A stretch of 64,000 nucleotides of DNA, taken from the NCBI RefSeq assembly GCF_030680185.1, contig NZ_JAUXVZ010000054.1, forward strand, positions 124,001 through 188,000, in the 5' to 3' direction. Below are positions 16,674 through 26,065 of this stretch, piece by piece. How positions within the stretch are numbered: position 1 is the stretch's first letter; every line of letters begins with the position of its first letter. Origin of the DNA: Phenylobacterium sp. Its GTDB lineage: Bacteria; Pseudomonadota; Alphaproteobacteria; Caulobacterales; Caulobacteraceae. Below the pieces are notes generated by a model. It saw only the letters and a program-made list of their open reading frames with translations. It had not been told where the DNA came from and did no database searches. A program made the position numbers and the translations under genes.

Positions 16674-17315
16674 GTGAACCAGGGCCGTTTCATCACATTC
16701 GAAGGCGGGGAGGGGGGCGGCAAGTCCACCCAGCTGCGCCGCCTGACCGAGCGCCTGTCCGGCGCCGGCCACGAGGTGGTGGCGACCCGCGAGCCCGGCG
16801 GCTCGCTCGGCGCCGAGGCCATCCGCGACCTGCTGGTGCGGGGCGAGGCCGATCGCTGGTCGGCCATGACCGAGACCCTGCTGATGTACGCCGCCCGCCG
16901 CGACCATGTGGAGCGGGTGATCGGCCCGGCCCTGGCCCGGGGGGCCTGGGTGCTCTGCGACCGCTTCGCCGATTCCACGCGGGCCTATCAGGGCGCCGCC
17001 GGCGGGACCGATCCGGCCTTCATCGCGGCGCTGGAGACTCATGTGCTGGACGGCGTGAGGCCTGACCTGACCCTGATCCTCGACCTGCCGCCGGAAACGG
17101 GCCTGGCCCGGGCCGCCAGCCGGGCGGGCGCGGAGACGCGGTTTGAGTCCAAGGGCGAGGCCTTCCACAGCCGGCTGCGCCAAGCCTTCCTGGACATCGC
17201 CGCGGCCGAGCCGGCGCGCTGCGTCGTCATCGACGCCACTCAGCCGCTGGACGCCGTCAGCCTGTCGATCTGGCTGGCCCTGGAGGAACGGCTGGGGGGC
17301 TCGCCCCTTGGCTGA
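16674..17315 (+). CDS. tmk: thymidylate kinase
   Basis: Phosphorylates dTMP to dTDP in pyrimidine deoxynucleotide synthesis; 213 aa. P-loop FEGGEGGGKSTQ lies near residues 8-19, REPGG near 40, and DRFADSTRAYQG holds the DRY-like motif (here DRF). The start is taken as GTG 16674, which gives the usual distance to the P-loop; TTG at 16665 is possible. The next gene, holB, starts inside its last codons, so the two are coupled. Confidence 0.93.
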   Translation: MNQGRFITFEGGEGGGKSTQLRRLTERLSGAGHEVVATREPGGSLGAEAIRDLLVRGEADRWSAMTETLLMYAARRDHVERVIGPALARGAWVLCDRFADSTRAYQGAAGGTDPAFIAALETHVLDGVRPDLTLILDLPPETGLARAASRAGAETRFESKGEAFHSRLRQAFLDIAAAEPARCVVIDATQPLDAVSLSIWLALEERLGGSPLG

Positions 17316-18309
17316 CGCGGCCCCGCCCCATCCCCGCGACGTCTTCGACCTGACCGGCCATGAAGCGTCCGAGGCCGCCTTCGAGGACGCGCGGGAACGT
17401 GGCCGCCTGCATCACGCCTGGCTGCTGACCGGGCCGGAAGGGGTAGGCAAGGCCACCTTCGCCTATCGCGCCGCGCGGCGGCTGCTGGGCGCGCCGCCGG
17501 CCAAGGGCCATGGCGTGCTGGGGGTCGATCCCGATCATCCCGTCGCCCGCCAGGTCTCGGCCCGCTCCCATCCCGACCTGCTGGTCATCGAGCGGATGGG
17601 CGAGGACGGCAAGCTGCGCAAATCGATCCCGGTGGATGAGGCGCGCAAGCTCTCGGACTTCTTCTCCAAATCGCCGGCCTCAGCCGCCCACCGGGTGGCG
17701 ATCATCGATCCGGCCGACGACCTGAACGTCAACGCCGCCAATGCGGTGCTCAAGACGCTGGAGGAACCGCCGCCGCGGGGCGTGATCTTCATCGTCTCCC
17801 ATTCGCCGGGAAGGCTGCTGCCCACGATCCGGTCGCGGTGCCGCCGGCTGCTGTTTCGGCCGCTGGGGCTGGAGGCGACGGCCGCCTTCGTGCGCAACCA
17901 CACCAACGCCAATCCGGAGGAGGCCCTGCGACTGGCGCGGATGTCGGGCGAGGCGCCGGGCCGGGCGCTGACGCTGGGCGCCGGCCCCGCCATCGCGCTG
18001 GACGATGCGGCCCGAGAGATCCTCGGGCGTCTGCCCGACCTGGACGAGGCCGCGGCGCTGGCGCTCACCGACCGGTTCCGGGGCGGGGAGGGGGCGGCCA
18101 ACTTCACGCTGTTCCTCGACCGCCTGGGGGAGCGCATCCACACCCAGGTGCGGGAGCGGGCGCGTTCGGGCCAGGGCGGCCTTGATCCCTGGGCGCAGGC
18201 ATGGGAGAGGCTGACCGTCCTCCCGCGCGAGGTCGAGGGCCTGAACCTCGATCGCGCCGACGCCCTGTTCTCGGTGCTTCGCGAGCTGCGGATCGCCGCC
18301 CGCGCCTGA
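17308..18309 (+). CDS. holB: DNA polymerase III delta' subunit
   Basis: Clamp-loader subunit of the AAA+ family, 333 aa. Walker A is TGPEGVGKAT (about 41-50) and the sensor region reads NAANAVLKTLEEPP, typical for HolB, followed by SRCRRL. The four-Cys zinc module found in many delta'/tau proteins is not seen. TTG 17308 is used because it overlaps the tmk stop by 8 nt and gives a full AAA+ domain; no ATG fits. Gene order tmk-holB-tatD is common in Proteobacteria. Confidence 0.9.
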   Translation: MADAAPPHPRDVFDLTGHEASEAAFEDARERGRLHHAWLLTGPEGVGKATFAYRAARRLLGAPPAKGHGVLGVDPDHPVARQVSARSHPDLLVIERMGEDGKLRKSIPVDEARKLSDFFSKSPASAAHRVAIIDPADDLNVNAANAVLKTLEEPPPRGVIFIVSHSPGRLLPTIRSRCRRLLFRPLGLEATAAFVRNHTNANPEEALRLARMSGEAPGRALTLGAGPAIALDDAAREILGRLPDLDEAAALALTDRFRGGEGAANFTLFLDRLGERIHTQVRERARSGQGGLDPWAQAWERLTVLPREVEGLNLDRADALFSVLRELRIAARA

Positions 18310-18326
18310 CCGATCGCCGCTGATCC

Positions 18327-19103
18327 ATGCTCATCGACAGCCACGTCAATCTGCACGCCCCCCAGTTCGATGAGGACCGGGCCGACGTGATCGAACGCGC
18401 CCGGGCCGCCGGCATCGCCCTGATGGTCAATATCAGCGACAAGGTTTCTGGCTTCGCCGCCGTGCGCGCGGTGGCTGAGGCGGACGACATCTGGTGCACC
18501 GTCGGCACCCATCCGCATGAGGCCAAGGAAGACCCTGACCTCTCGGCCCAGACCCTGATCGACCTGGCCGCCGATCCCAAGGTGGTGGGCATCGGCGAGA
18601 CCGGCCTCGACTTCCACTACGACCTCAGCCCGCGGGACATTCAGGCGCGGGTGTTTCGCGCCCATGTGGCCGCGGCCCGGGAAACCGGCCTGCCCCTGGT
18701 GGTCCACACCCGCGAGGCCGACGAGGTGATGGCCGCAATCCTGGAAGAAGAATACGCCGCCGGCCCCTTCCGCATGCTGATGCACTGCTACACCAGCGGC
18801 GCGGACCTCGCCCGCCGGGCCGCGGCGCTGGGCGCCTGGTTCTCGGTGTCGGGCATCGCCACCTTCAAGGCCGCCCAGGACGTCCGCGACGTGATCGCCG
18901 ACATGCCGGCCGAGCGCATCATCGTCGAGACCGACTGTCCCTATCTCGCCCCCGTCCCACAGCGCGGGCGGCGCAACGAGCCGGCCTATCTGCCCCATGT
19001 CCTGGCCAAGCTGGCGGAGATCCGCGGCTGGAGCCTGGCCGAGGCCGAGGCGCGCACCGAAGACGCCTTCTTCGCCCTGTTCGACAAGATTCCCCGGCCG
19101 TGA
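18327..19103 (+). CDS. tatD: TatD-family metal-dependent hydrolase (DNase)
   Basis: A 258-aa TIM-barrel amidohydrolase-type protein. Metal-site regions visible are IGETGLDFHYD, LVVHTREADEV, MLMHCYTSG and IVETDCPYLAP. The N-terminal metal motif, normally HxH (DSHCHLD), reads DSHVNLH, so the second histidine is Asn8; His10 might compensate. TatD enzymes act as nucleases in DNA turnover and D-aminoacyl substrates have been proposed for relatives. It is 17 nt after holB and overlaps the next gene by 4 nt. Confidence 0.9.
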   Translation: MLIDSHVNLHAPQFDEDRADVIERARAAGIALMVNISDKVSGFAAVRAVAEADDIWCTVGTHPHEAKEDPDLSAQTLIDLAADPKVVGIGETGLDFHYDLSPRDIQARVFRAHVAAARETGLPLVVHTREADEVMAAILEEEYAAGPFRMLMHCYTSGADLARRAAALGAWFSVSGIATFKAAQDVRDVIADMPAERIIVETDCPYLAPVPQRGRRNEPAYLPHVLAKLAEIRGWSLAEAEARTEDAFFALFDKIPRP

Positions 19104-19927
19104 GCGCGACCCTGGAGTTCACCATCCTGGGCAGCGGCTCGTCCGGCGGCGTGCCCCGGGCCGACGGCGACTGGGGCGCCTGCGATCCCACCGATCCCCG
19201 CAACGCCCGCACCCGCTGCTCGATGCTGGTGCGGCGGGTGGGCGCCGACGCCGAAGCGCCGATGACCACCGTGCTGGTGGACACTGCGCCCGACCTGCGG
19301 CTGCAGACGGCCGGCGCAGGCGTCACCCGCCTGGACGCGGTGCTGCTGACCCACGACCATGCCGACCAGGTGCACGGCATCGACGATGTGCGGGCCTTCT
19401 TCATCCGTCAGCGGGCGCGCATTCCCTGCCATATGGACGCCGCCACCTGGAAGACGATGGCCAGGCGGTTCGGCTATATCTTTGAGCCCGAGGGCGGCTA
19501 TCCGGCGATCTGCGACCCGGTGATGCTGCCGCCGCTGGGGCAGGATTTCGAGATCGAAGGCCCGAGCGGCGCGATCCCCGTGGCGACCTTCGACCAGGAC
19601 CACGGCGGGGTCCGCTCGGTGGGCTATCGCTTCGGCGACGTCGCCTATTCCAGCGACCTGGTGGGGCTGCCTGAGGCCTCGTTCGAGGCGCTTCAGGGCC
19701 TGGATGTGTGGATCGTCGACGCCCTGCGATGGCGGCCCCATCCGACCCACGCCCATGTGGATCTGGCGCTGTCCTGGATCGAACGGCTGGCGCCAAGACG
19801 CGCCATTCTGACCAATCTCCACATCGACCTGGACTTTAAAGACCTGGCGGCGCGGCTGCCCAAGGGCGTCGAGCCGGCCTTCGACGGCCTTCGCTTTCAA
19901 CATCAGCCAGGCCCGGCATTGTCTTGA
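19100..19927 (+). CDS. MBL-fold metal-dependent hydrolase (PhnP-like)
   Basis: A 275-aa metallo-beta-lactamase-fold protein. The metal motif is LTHDHADQVHGIDD, with HTHxHxDH variant THDHAD; further ligands are in ATFDQDHGG and SSDLVG, and a late THAH. The N-terminal GSGSSGGVPR ... GACDPTDPRNARTRCS block is typical of PhnP/cyclic phosphodiesterase-like MBL proteins. GTG 19100 overlaps the tatD stop (GTGA). This tatD-MBL arrangement is frequent in alphaproteobacteria; a role in cyclic nucleotide or phosphonate ester hydrolysis is possible but not shown. Confidence 0.85.
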   Translation: MSATLEFTILGSGSSGGVPRADGDWGACDPTDPRNARTRCSMLVRRVGADAEAPMTTVLVDTAPDLRLQTAGAGVTRLDAVLLTHDHADQVHGIDDVRAFFIRQRARIPCHMDAATWKTMARRFGYIFEPEGGYPAICDPVMLPPLGQDFEIEGPSGAIPVATFDQDHGGVRSVGYRFGDVAYSSDLVGLPEASFEALQGLDVWIVDALRWRPHPTHAHVDLALSWIERLAPRRAILTNLHIDLDFKDLAARLPKGVEPAFDGLRFQHQPGPALS

Positions 19928-20547
19928 ACACCCAACCGCTTAGGCTTGCTTTTCTCGCATCACGAAACGGCAGCAGCATGCGCGCCATCCTCTCGGCCAT
20001 CGCCGCGGGAGAATTGGCCGCTGAAGGGGTGATCGCCGTCAGCAATAATCGCCAGGCGCCGGCCCTCGAGGCCGCCCGCGCGGCGGGTCTGGCGAGCCTG
20101 TGCATTCCCACCCGCGGTGATCCTGAGGCCGCCGACGCGCAACTGGCCAATGCGCTGACGGAAGCCCGCGCCGATCTCGTCATCCTGTCGGGCTATCTGC
20201 GGCGGCTTGGGCCCAAGGTGCTGGCGGCCTTTCCCGGCCGCATTCTCAACATCCATCCCGGCCCACTCCCGCAGTTTGGCGGGGAGGGGATGTACGGCGC
20301 TCGGGTCCATGAGGCGGTGATCGCCGCCGGCGTATCCGAAAGCGGCGCGGTGATCCACGTGGTGGACGGCGACTATGACCACGGCCCGGCGATCGCCCGC
20401 CTGAGCGTCCCCGTCGAGCCCGGCGATACGCCCGAGACCCTGGGCCAGCGCGTGACGGCCCTGGAACCGGGCTTCTACCTGACGACGCTGAAAGCCATCG
20501 TCGCCGGTGATATCGGCCTCCCCGGGGCGGGCCAGGCGGACAGATAG
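19924..20547 (+). CDS. purN: PurN-like phosphoribosylglycinamide formyltransferase
   Basis: A 207-aa formyltransferase-fold protein. Catalytic Asn-His-Asp are visible as N109 and H111 (ILNIHPGPLP) and an aspartate in VVDGDYDHGP (about D152). The phosphate loop reads ASRNGSSMRAIL, a variant of SGRGSNxQAL. It belongs to the GGEGMYG-type PurN subgroup rather than the enterobacterial type. No purM is adjacent, so another PurN may exist in the genome and this one could have a side role. TTG 19924 overlaps the preceding stop by 4 nt. Confidence 0.75.
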   Translation: MNTQPLRLAFLASRNGSSMRAILSAIAAGELAAEGVIAVSNNRQAPALEAARAAGLASLCIPTRGDPEAADAQLANALTEARADLVILSGYLRRLGPKVLAAFPGRILNIHPGPLPQFGGEGMYGARVHEAVIAAGVSESGAVIHVVDGDYDHGPAIARLSVPVEPGDTPETLGQRVTALEPGFYLTTLKAIVAGDIGLPGAGQADR

Positions 20548-20625
20548 TCGCAGCATTCGCAAACTGGCGTTCACCACGCCTTAAGCCGGCCTGAGCGACC
20601 TTGGGGCGTCCCAGGGGAGAGATTC

Positions 20626-21018
20626 ATGACCGCAATGGCCGCCGCGAATGAAGAGCGCATCTGGGTGAGTCCCACCCAGGCCCTGGCTGTTCTGGCCGGA
20701 GAGCTCGGTCACGCTGGCGAGGCCTGTCAGCGGCTGGACGGCTCCCTGGGCGGCCTGCTCCACCTCGTCGCGCCGGAAGACCGCATGAAGGTGATGCAGG
20801 AACTGCATGCGGTGGATCTGCTCAGCCAGCATCTGGCGGCGCTCGGCGCCCTGACCCAACATCTGGGCGCGCAGTCGCCGGACGAGGGCGCGCTTGACCT
20901 GTCAGCCGCGCTGCAGGGCCTGACGCTGGGCGAGGTCGCGCGGCGCATCCAGATGGCCGCAGGGGCGGTCCCCGCGGTCCCCCAGGATCAGGACGAGGGC
21001 GACCTCGACCTTTTCTAG
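20626..21018 (+). CDS. hypothetical protein, 130 aa
   Basis: A small, acidic, Leu/Ala/Gln-rich protein predicted to be mostly helical, with no signal peptide or membrane segment. The sequence ends in an acidic tail (DQDEGDLDLF). ATG 20626 follows a GGGGAGAG ribosome binding site. The family was not recognised. Strong third-position GC and the clear ribosome site support a real gene. It converges on dnaE2 across an extragenic palindrome. Confidence 0.65.
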   Translation: MTAMAAANEERIWVSPTQALAVLAGELGHAGEACQRLDGSLGGLLHLVAPEDRMKVMQELHAVDLLSQHLAALGALTQHLGAQSPDEGALDLSAALQGLTLGEVARRIQMAAGAVPAVPQDQDEGDLDLF

Positions 21019-21019
21019 A

Positions 21020-21063
21020 GCGCGTTCCGATAAGTGGACCCCGGTTATCGGGACGAAACGCGC
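21020..21063. repeat. extragenic palindrome between convergent genes
   Basis: Inverted repeat with two 7-bp stem blocks, GCGCGTT/AACGCGC (21020-21026 with 21057-21063) and CCGATAA/TTATCGG (21027-21033 with 21045-21051), a GACGA bulge at 21052-21056 and an 11-nt loop. This resembles dispersed GCGC-flanked palindromes common in Caulobacterales genomes and could stop transcription in both directions. No T-tract follows. Confidence 0.7.
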
Positions 21064-21092
21064 CCAAGGCTTAAACTTTAGAGCCGCCGGCC

Positions 21093-24000
21093 TCAGTGGA
21101 AGTCCCTGGAGCCCGGCAGGATTCTTACATCCCGCGGATGACGGTGAGAGGGATGGCGGGGCGGCTGGGGGTTGGCCACCACGTCGGCCCGGGCCAACTG
21201 GATATCGGTCTCGTGCTCTTCAGAGAGCTTTGACAGCTCGGCTGTCCGGTCGATGATCCGTCGGGCGACGAGGTGGACCACGCCCTCGGGGCTCTTCTCC
21301 ACCTGGCCCTCGACCTCCATCAGGCGGGCGGCCATGACCTCGCGGCGGAACTGTTCGAACATCCGCGCCCAGAGCACCACATTGACGATGCCGCTCTCGT
21401 CTTCGAGGGTGACGAAGATGGCGTTGCCTGAGCCTGGTCTCTGACGCACCAACACCACGCCAGCCACCCGCGCCGCCGCGCCGCCCCGCCGCGCCGTCGT
21501 CTCCGCACAGCTCAGCACCCCTTCTGCGGCGAAGATCGGCCGGAGCAGGGCCATGGGATGGGCCTTCAAAGACAGCCGCGTGGTCTGGTAGTCGGCGGCC
21601 ACATGCTCGCCCAAGGGCATGAGCGGAAGGTTGGCGTCCGGCTCGGCGCCCAGTTCGCGCGCGCCGTTCTCGCGGGCGCGCGCCGCGGCGAACAGGGGCA
21701 GGGGATCATCGTCGGGTAGACGCCGCACCGCCCACAGGGCCTGGCGCCGGTCCAGGCCTGCCGAACGGAAGGCGTCGGCGTCGGCCAGCTTGCGCATGGC
21801 GGCGCCCGGCAGGTTGGCCCGCCTGGCCAGGACCTCGACATCGGGGAGGGGACCGTCGCGGGCCGCCGTCAGGGCGGTCGCCCAATCCTCGCGGAAGCCG
21901 TCGATCTGGCGCAGGCCAAGCCGCAGAGCCGGCGCGTCCGCCGGCCCCTCCAGATGATTGTCCCAGCCGCTGAAGGCCACATCGATGGGCCGCACCTCCA
22001 CCCCATGCTCCTGGGCGTCGCGCACGATCTGGGCCGGCGCATAGAAGCCCATGGGCTGGCTGTTGAGCAGCGCGCAGGCGAAGGCCGCCGGATGGTGGCG
22101 CTTGATCCACGAGGAGACATAGACGAGTTGGGCGAAGGAGGCGGCGTGGCTCTCTGGAAAGCCATAGGAGCCGAAGCCCTTGATCTGTTCGAAGCAGCGC
22201 CGGGCGAACTCCGGGTCATAGCCCCGGTCGATCATCCGGTTGACCATCCGGCCCTCATAGGTGTGCAGGGTCCCGTCGCCGCGGAAGGTTCCCATGGCCT
22301 TGCGCAGGCCGTTGGCCTCGGCCTCGGTGAATTCCGCCGCCACCATGGCCACGCTCATGGCCTGTTCCTGGAACAGAGGCACGCCGAGGGTGCGCTCCAG
22401 GACGTTCCTTAGTTCGTTCTGGTTGTGTCCGGGCCCGGGCGAAGCCCATTCGACTTCCTCCAACTTGCTCCGGCGACGCAGATAGGGATGGACCATGTCC
22501 CCCTGGATCGGACCCGGCCGCACGATGGCCACCTGGATCACCAGGTCATAGAGACAGCGGGGCTTCAGCCGCGGCAGCATGTTGATCTGGGCCCGGCTCT
22601 CCACCTGGAAGACGCCGATGGAATCGCCCTGGCACAGCATGTCGTAGACCGCCGGATCCTCCTGCGGGATGGTGTGAAGCCGCCAGTCTTCGCCGGAGTG
22701 GCCGCGGATCAGGTCGAAGGCCTTGCGGATGCAGGTCAGCATGCCGAGCGCCAGCACATCGACCTTCATCAGGCCGAGCTCGTCGATGTCGTCCTTGTCC
22801 CATTCGATGAAGGTGCGGTCGGCCATGGCCGCATTGCCGATGGGGACCAGGTCGTCCAGCCGCCCGCGGGTCAGGATGAAGCCCCCCACATGCTGGGAAA
22901 GATGGCGGGGAAAGCCGAGCAGCCGCGTCGCCATAGCCACGGCGCGGCCGATCATGGGGTTGGCGGGGTCCAGGCCCGCCTGCTGCACATGGCGGTCCCC
23001 GATCTCCGAACCCCAGCTGCCCCACTGGCTGGCGGCCAGCCGGGCGGTGACGTCCTCGGTCAGACCCAGGGCCTTGCCCACCTCGCGGATGGCGCTCTTG
23101 GGGCGATAGCGGATGACGGTCGCGGCGATGCCGGCCCTATGGCGGCCATAGCGCTCATAGATGTGCTGGATGATCTCCTCGCGCCGCTCATGCTCGAAAT
23201 CGACGTCGATATCGGGTGGCTCGTTGCGGTTGGAGGACAGGAAGCGCTCGAACAGCAGGTCATGGGTCGCCGGATCGACGCAGGTGATGCCGAGCACGTA
23301 GCAGACCGCCGAATTGGCCGCCGAACCGCGCCCCTGGCAAAGGATGCCCTTGTCCTCCGCCACCCGGACAATATCCTGGATTGTCAGGAAGTAAGGGGCG
23401 AGACTTCGCTCACCAATAAAGGCCAACTCCTTGGCCAACAGCTTCTGAACCTTCTCAGGCGCGCCGTTCGGATAGCGAATGTCGGTGCGCCGCCGGACCA
23501 GCTCCTCCAGCCACCCTTGCGGGCTCCAGCCGGGGGGAATGGGCTCTTCCGGATACTCGTAGCGGAGGTCTGCGAGATCGAAGGCGACGCGGTCCAGAAG
23601 GCTGAGGGTTTCGCCCACGGCCCCCGGCGCGTCGCGGAACAGATGAGCCATTTCCTCAGGGGGCTTCAGCCAGCGCTCGGCGTTGGCGGCCAGCAGCCGC
23701 CCGGCGGCCTCGATGGTCACCCCATGCCGGATGCAGGTCAGCACATCCTGCAGATCGCGCTCGCTGGCGGAGTGATAGAGGACGTCATTGACCGCCAGCA
23801 GCGGGACCTCGCTCCGGACGGCCAGGTCCTGCAGCCTCGCCAGGCGCCGACGATCATCACCCCGCCTCAGCATGGCCGCCGAGAGCCAGAGGGCGCCCGG
23901 GGCGGCCTGGGCCAGGCGCGGCAGGACCGTCTCCAGATCCGCCAGCCGCTCCGGCGGCATGACGATCAGCAGCAGGCCATCCAGATGGTTCAGCAGGTCG

Positions 24001-24470
24001 GAAAGGCCGATCTCGCACGCGCCCTTGCGGGCCCGGCGGTTCCCCAGGCTGAGCAGCCGCGTCAGCCGCCCCCAGCCCTCGCGGCTTTCGGGATAGGCCA
24101 GGATGTCGGGCGTCCCGTCGTTGAAGACCAGCCGCGCCCCCAGGATCAGGCGAAAGTCGGCGGCCCGGCGCTTGATCTCGTCTGACAGGCTGGGATCGTT
24201 CAAGGGGTCTTCGCGATAGGCCACCTCGCCCGGTGATCCGCCATCCCGCAGCTTTTCCGGCGGCGCCAGGCCATCGCGGCGCAGGTCGTTCAGCGCGCTC
24301 CAGGCCCGCACCACGCCGGCCACCGTATTGCGGTCGGCCAGCCCCAGCCCTGCCTGGCCACGCAGCAGGGCGGTCAGCACCAGGTCCTTGGGGTGGGAGG
24401 CGCCCTGCAGAAAGGAAAAGTTGCTGGTGGCCCCCAGCTCGGCATAGGCCACAGAAGAGGCGGGCGTCAT
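21093..24470 (-). CDS. dnaE2: error-prone DNA polymerase DnaE2 (ImuC)
   Basis: C-family translesion polymerase, 1125 aa. The N-terminal PHP region (ELGATSNFSFLQGASHPKDL) has lost the metal histidines, as is usual in DnaE2. The palm aspartates lie in PPDIDVDFEHERREEI, and a C-terminal OB fold precedes the end. With ImuA and ImuB it performs damage-induced mutagenesis. ATG 24470 overlaps the imuB stop (ATGA); longer frames upstream lie inside imuB and lack homology. It is the last gene of the SOS cassette. Confidence 0.95.
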   Translation of the reverse strand: MTPASSVAYAELGATSNFSFLQGASHPKDLVLTALLRGQAGLGLADRNTVAGVVRAWSALNDLRRDGLAPPEKLRDGGSPGEVAYREDPLNDPSLSDEIKRRAADFRLILGARLVFNDGTPDILAYPESREGWGRLTRLLSLGNRRARKGACEIGLSDLLNHLDGLLLIVMPPERLADLETVLPRLAQAAPGALWLSAAMLRRGDDRRRLARLQDLAVRSEVPLLAVNDVLYHSASERDLQDVLTCIRHGVTIEAAGRLLAANAERWLKPPEEMAHLFRDAPGAVGETLSLLDRVAFDLADLRYEYPEEPIPPGWSPQGWLEELVRRRTDIRYPNGAPEKVQKLLAKELAFIGERSLAPYFLTIQDIVRVAEDKGILCQGRGSAANSAVCYVLGITCVDPATHDLLFERFLSSNRNEPPDIDVDFEHERREEIIQHIYERYGRHRAGIAATVIRYRPKSAIREVGKALGLTEDVTARLAASQWGSWGSEIGDRHVQQAGLDPANPMIGRAVAMATRLLGFPRHLSQHVGGFILTRGRLDDLVPIGNAAMADRTFIEWDKDDIDELGLMKVDVLALGMLTCIRKAFDLIRGHSGEDWRLHTIPQEDPAVYDMLCQGDSIGVFQVESRAQINMLPRLKPRCLYDLVIQVAIVRPGPIQGDMVHPYLRRRSKLEEVEWASPGPGHNQNELRNVLERTLGVPLFQEQAMSVAMVAAEFTEAEANGLRKAMGTFRGDGTLHTYEGRMVNRMIDRGYDPEFARRCFEQIKGFGSYGFPESHAASFAQLVYVSSWIKRHHPAAFACALLNSQPMGFYAPAQIVRDAQEHGVEVRPIDVAFSGWDNHLEGPADAPALRLGLRQIDGFREDWATALTAARDGPLPDVEVLARRANLPGAAMRKLADADAFRSAGLDRRQALWAVRRLPDDDPLPLFAAARARENGARELGAEPDANLPLMPLGEHVAADYQTTRLSLKAHPMALLRPIFAAEGVLSCAETTARRGGAAARVAGVVLVRQRPGSGNAIFVTLEDESGIVNVVLWARMFEQFRREVMAARLMEVEGQVEKSPEGVVHLVARRIIDRTAELSKLSEEHETDIQLARADVVANPQPPRHPSHRHPRDVRILPGSRDFH

Positions 24471-26065
24471 GGAAAGAGGCCGTGGATAAACCAGCGCGGC
24501 TCCGGCGCCTCGCCATACAGGCCCTGGCGGAACAGCCAGAAGCGGCGGCCTTCGCTGTCCTCCACCCGGTAATAGTCCCGGGTCTTCTGGTCGGGCGCCC
24601 GCCACCATTCGCCGGCGATCCGCTCCGGCCCTTCGGCGCGCACCACCTGGTGCAGAACCCGCCGCCAGCGGAACCGCAGGGGCGAGCCGTCGGGCACCTC
24701 GGCCAGGGTCTCCACCGGCTGGGGCGGATGAAACATCTGCAAAGGTCGCAGGGGAGGGGCCTCGGGCGCCCGGTCGGGCCAGGCCGCCTGGCCGGCGCCC
24801 AAGCTGGCCCCCAGGCTCGCGGGAACCAGCCGCCCGGCCCGTTCGGGAATGTACGAGCCAAGGGCCTGGAAGCGCAGCACAGCCTCTGGTCCCAGCCTTG
24901 CGGTCAGCCGGTCGATCAGGCGGCTGAAATCCTCGTCGCCGGGCCGGTCGCCGTCCAGGCCCCGCTGGCTAGGCGCCAAAGGTTCGGTGACCAGAACCGA
25001 CAGGCGCATCTGGTCGAAGCCGAACCCGGGATCGAGAGGATTGGACAGGGCGCCCAGCCGTTCGCGATACAGCCGCACAAGGCTCGGCGGGTCTCGCGTC
25101 GGGCGGCCAGTCTGCACGACGACCCGGCGCACCTGGCCATCGACCCGGTAGAAGTCGGCGCCGAAAGCCCGCCCCCCATGGCCCAGCTGATCCAGTCGGT
25201 CGGCCGCCTCAATCAACAGATCGGTCAGCACCTGTTCGACAAAGTCGGGATTGGAGATCGGTTCGAAGAAGACCCGGTCCACGACGATGGGCGGCGGCGC
25301 GCGATGGGGGGTGATGCGGATGTCCTCGTCCCCGAGGATCCGCGCCAGACGAGCGGGAAAGCCTGCGCCGAAGCGAGCGGCCAGGGGCGCCTTGGGGCGG
25401 TCATCCAGGTCGCCCAGCCGCTTCAGACCCGCCCGGCGCAGCGCGCTTTCTTCGGCCTCCGACATTTCCAGGGCAGCCACCGGCAGGCGGCGCAGGCTGT
25501 CGCGGGCCGTCGGCGCGATGAAGATCCGCGCCGGACCAAAGCGCGCCAGGGCCCGGGCCGCCTGGGGCGTATCGGCCAGAGCGGCGCGGATCTGCAGGCC
25601 GATGCGCCGGGCGCGGTCCTCCACCGCCTCGACCAGGCCCGCCTCGCCGCCGAACAGATGAGCGCAGCCGGTGATGTCCAGCATCAGGCCGTGGGGCGCA
25701 TCCAGCGCGATCATCGGGGTGAAGCGGTCGAAATCCTCCAGCACCCGCGCCAGCAGGGCGGCGTCGGCCTCAGGGCGATGGGGCAGGGTGCGCAAGGCCG
25801 GAACCCGCGCTCGGGCGTCGGCCAGGGTCAGGCCCGGCGACAGACCCGCCTTGGCCGCAGCCGGGTCCACCGCCGCCAGGCGCAGGGCGCCCTTGATCTT
25901 CTCGATCAGAACCACGGGCATCGGCTCAGAGGATGGAACAGCCTCAGGCGACCCGTCTTGGCCCTTCTGATCTGCGGCGGCCTGGCGCAGGCGGCGCTCG
26001 CTGGGCAACCAGGGGAACCAGATCGCCAGATAGCGGCGCCGGCGGGCGGAACGATCGATGGTCAC
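24467..26065 (-). CDS. imuB: ImuB, Y-family polymerase-like mutasome hub
   Basis: A 532-aa DinB/UmuC-like protein that in the mutasome bridges DnaE2 and the beta clamp; the family lacks polymerase active-site residues. Visible features are the N-terminal YLAIWFPWLPSERR, LMLDITGCAHLFGGE in place of a normal catalytic motif, and a long C-terminal region. GTG 26065 is chosen because the conserved start VTIDRSARRRRYLAIWFP begins there. The gene starts 122 nt inside the 3' end of imuA, a long overlap typical of this cassette. Confidence 0.92.
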   Translation of the reverse strand: MTIDRSARRRRYLAIWFPWLPSERRLRQAAADQKGQDGSPEAVPSSEPMPVVLIEKIKGALRLAAVDPAAAKAGLSPGLTLADARARVPALRTLPHRPEADAALLARVLEDFDRFTPMIALDAPHGLMLDITGCAHLFGGEAGLVEAVEDRARRIGLQIRAALADTPQAARALARFGPARIFIAPTARDSLRRLPVAALEMSEAEESALRRAGLKRLGDLDDRPKAPLAARFGAGFPARLARILGDEDIRITPHRAPPPIVVDRVFFEPISNPDFVEQVLTDLLIEAADRLDQLGHGGRAFGADFYRVDGQVRRVVVQTGRPTRDPPSLVRLYRERLGALSNPLDPGFGFDQMRLSVLVTEPLAPSQRGLDGDRPGDEDFSRLIDRLTARLGPEAVLRFQALGSYIPERAGRLVPASLGASLGAGQAAWPDRAPEAPPLRPLQMFHPPQPVETLAEVPDGSPLRFRWRRVLHQVVRAEGPERIAGEWWRAPDQKTRDYYRVEDSEGRRFWLFRQGLYGEAPEPRWFIHGLFP

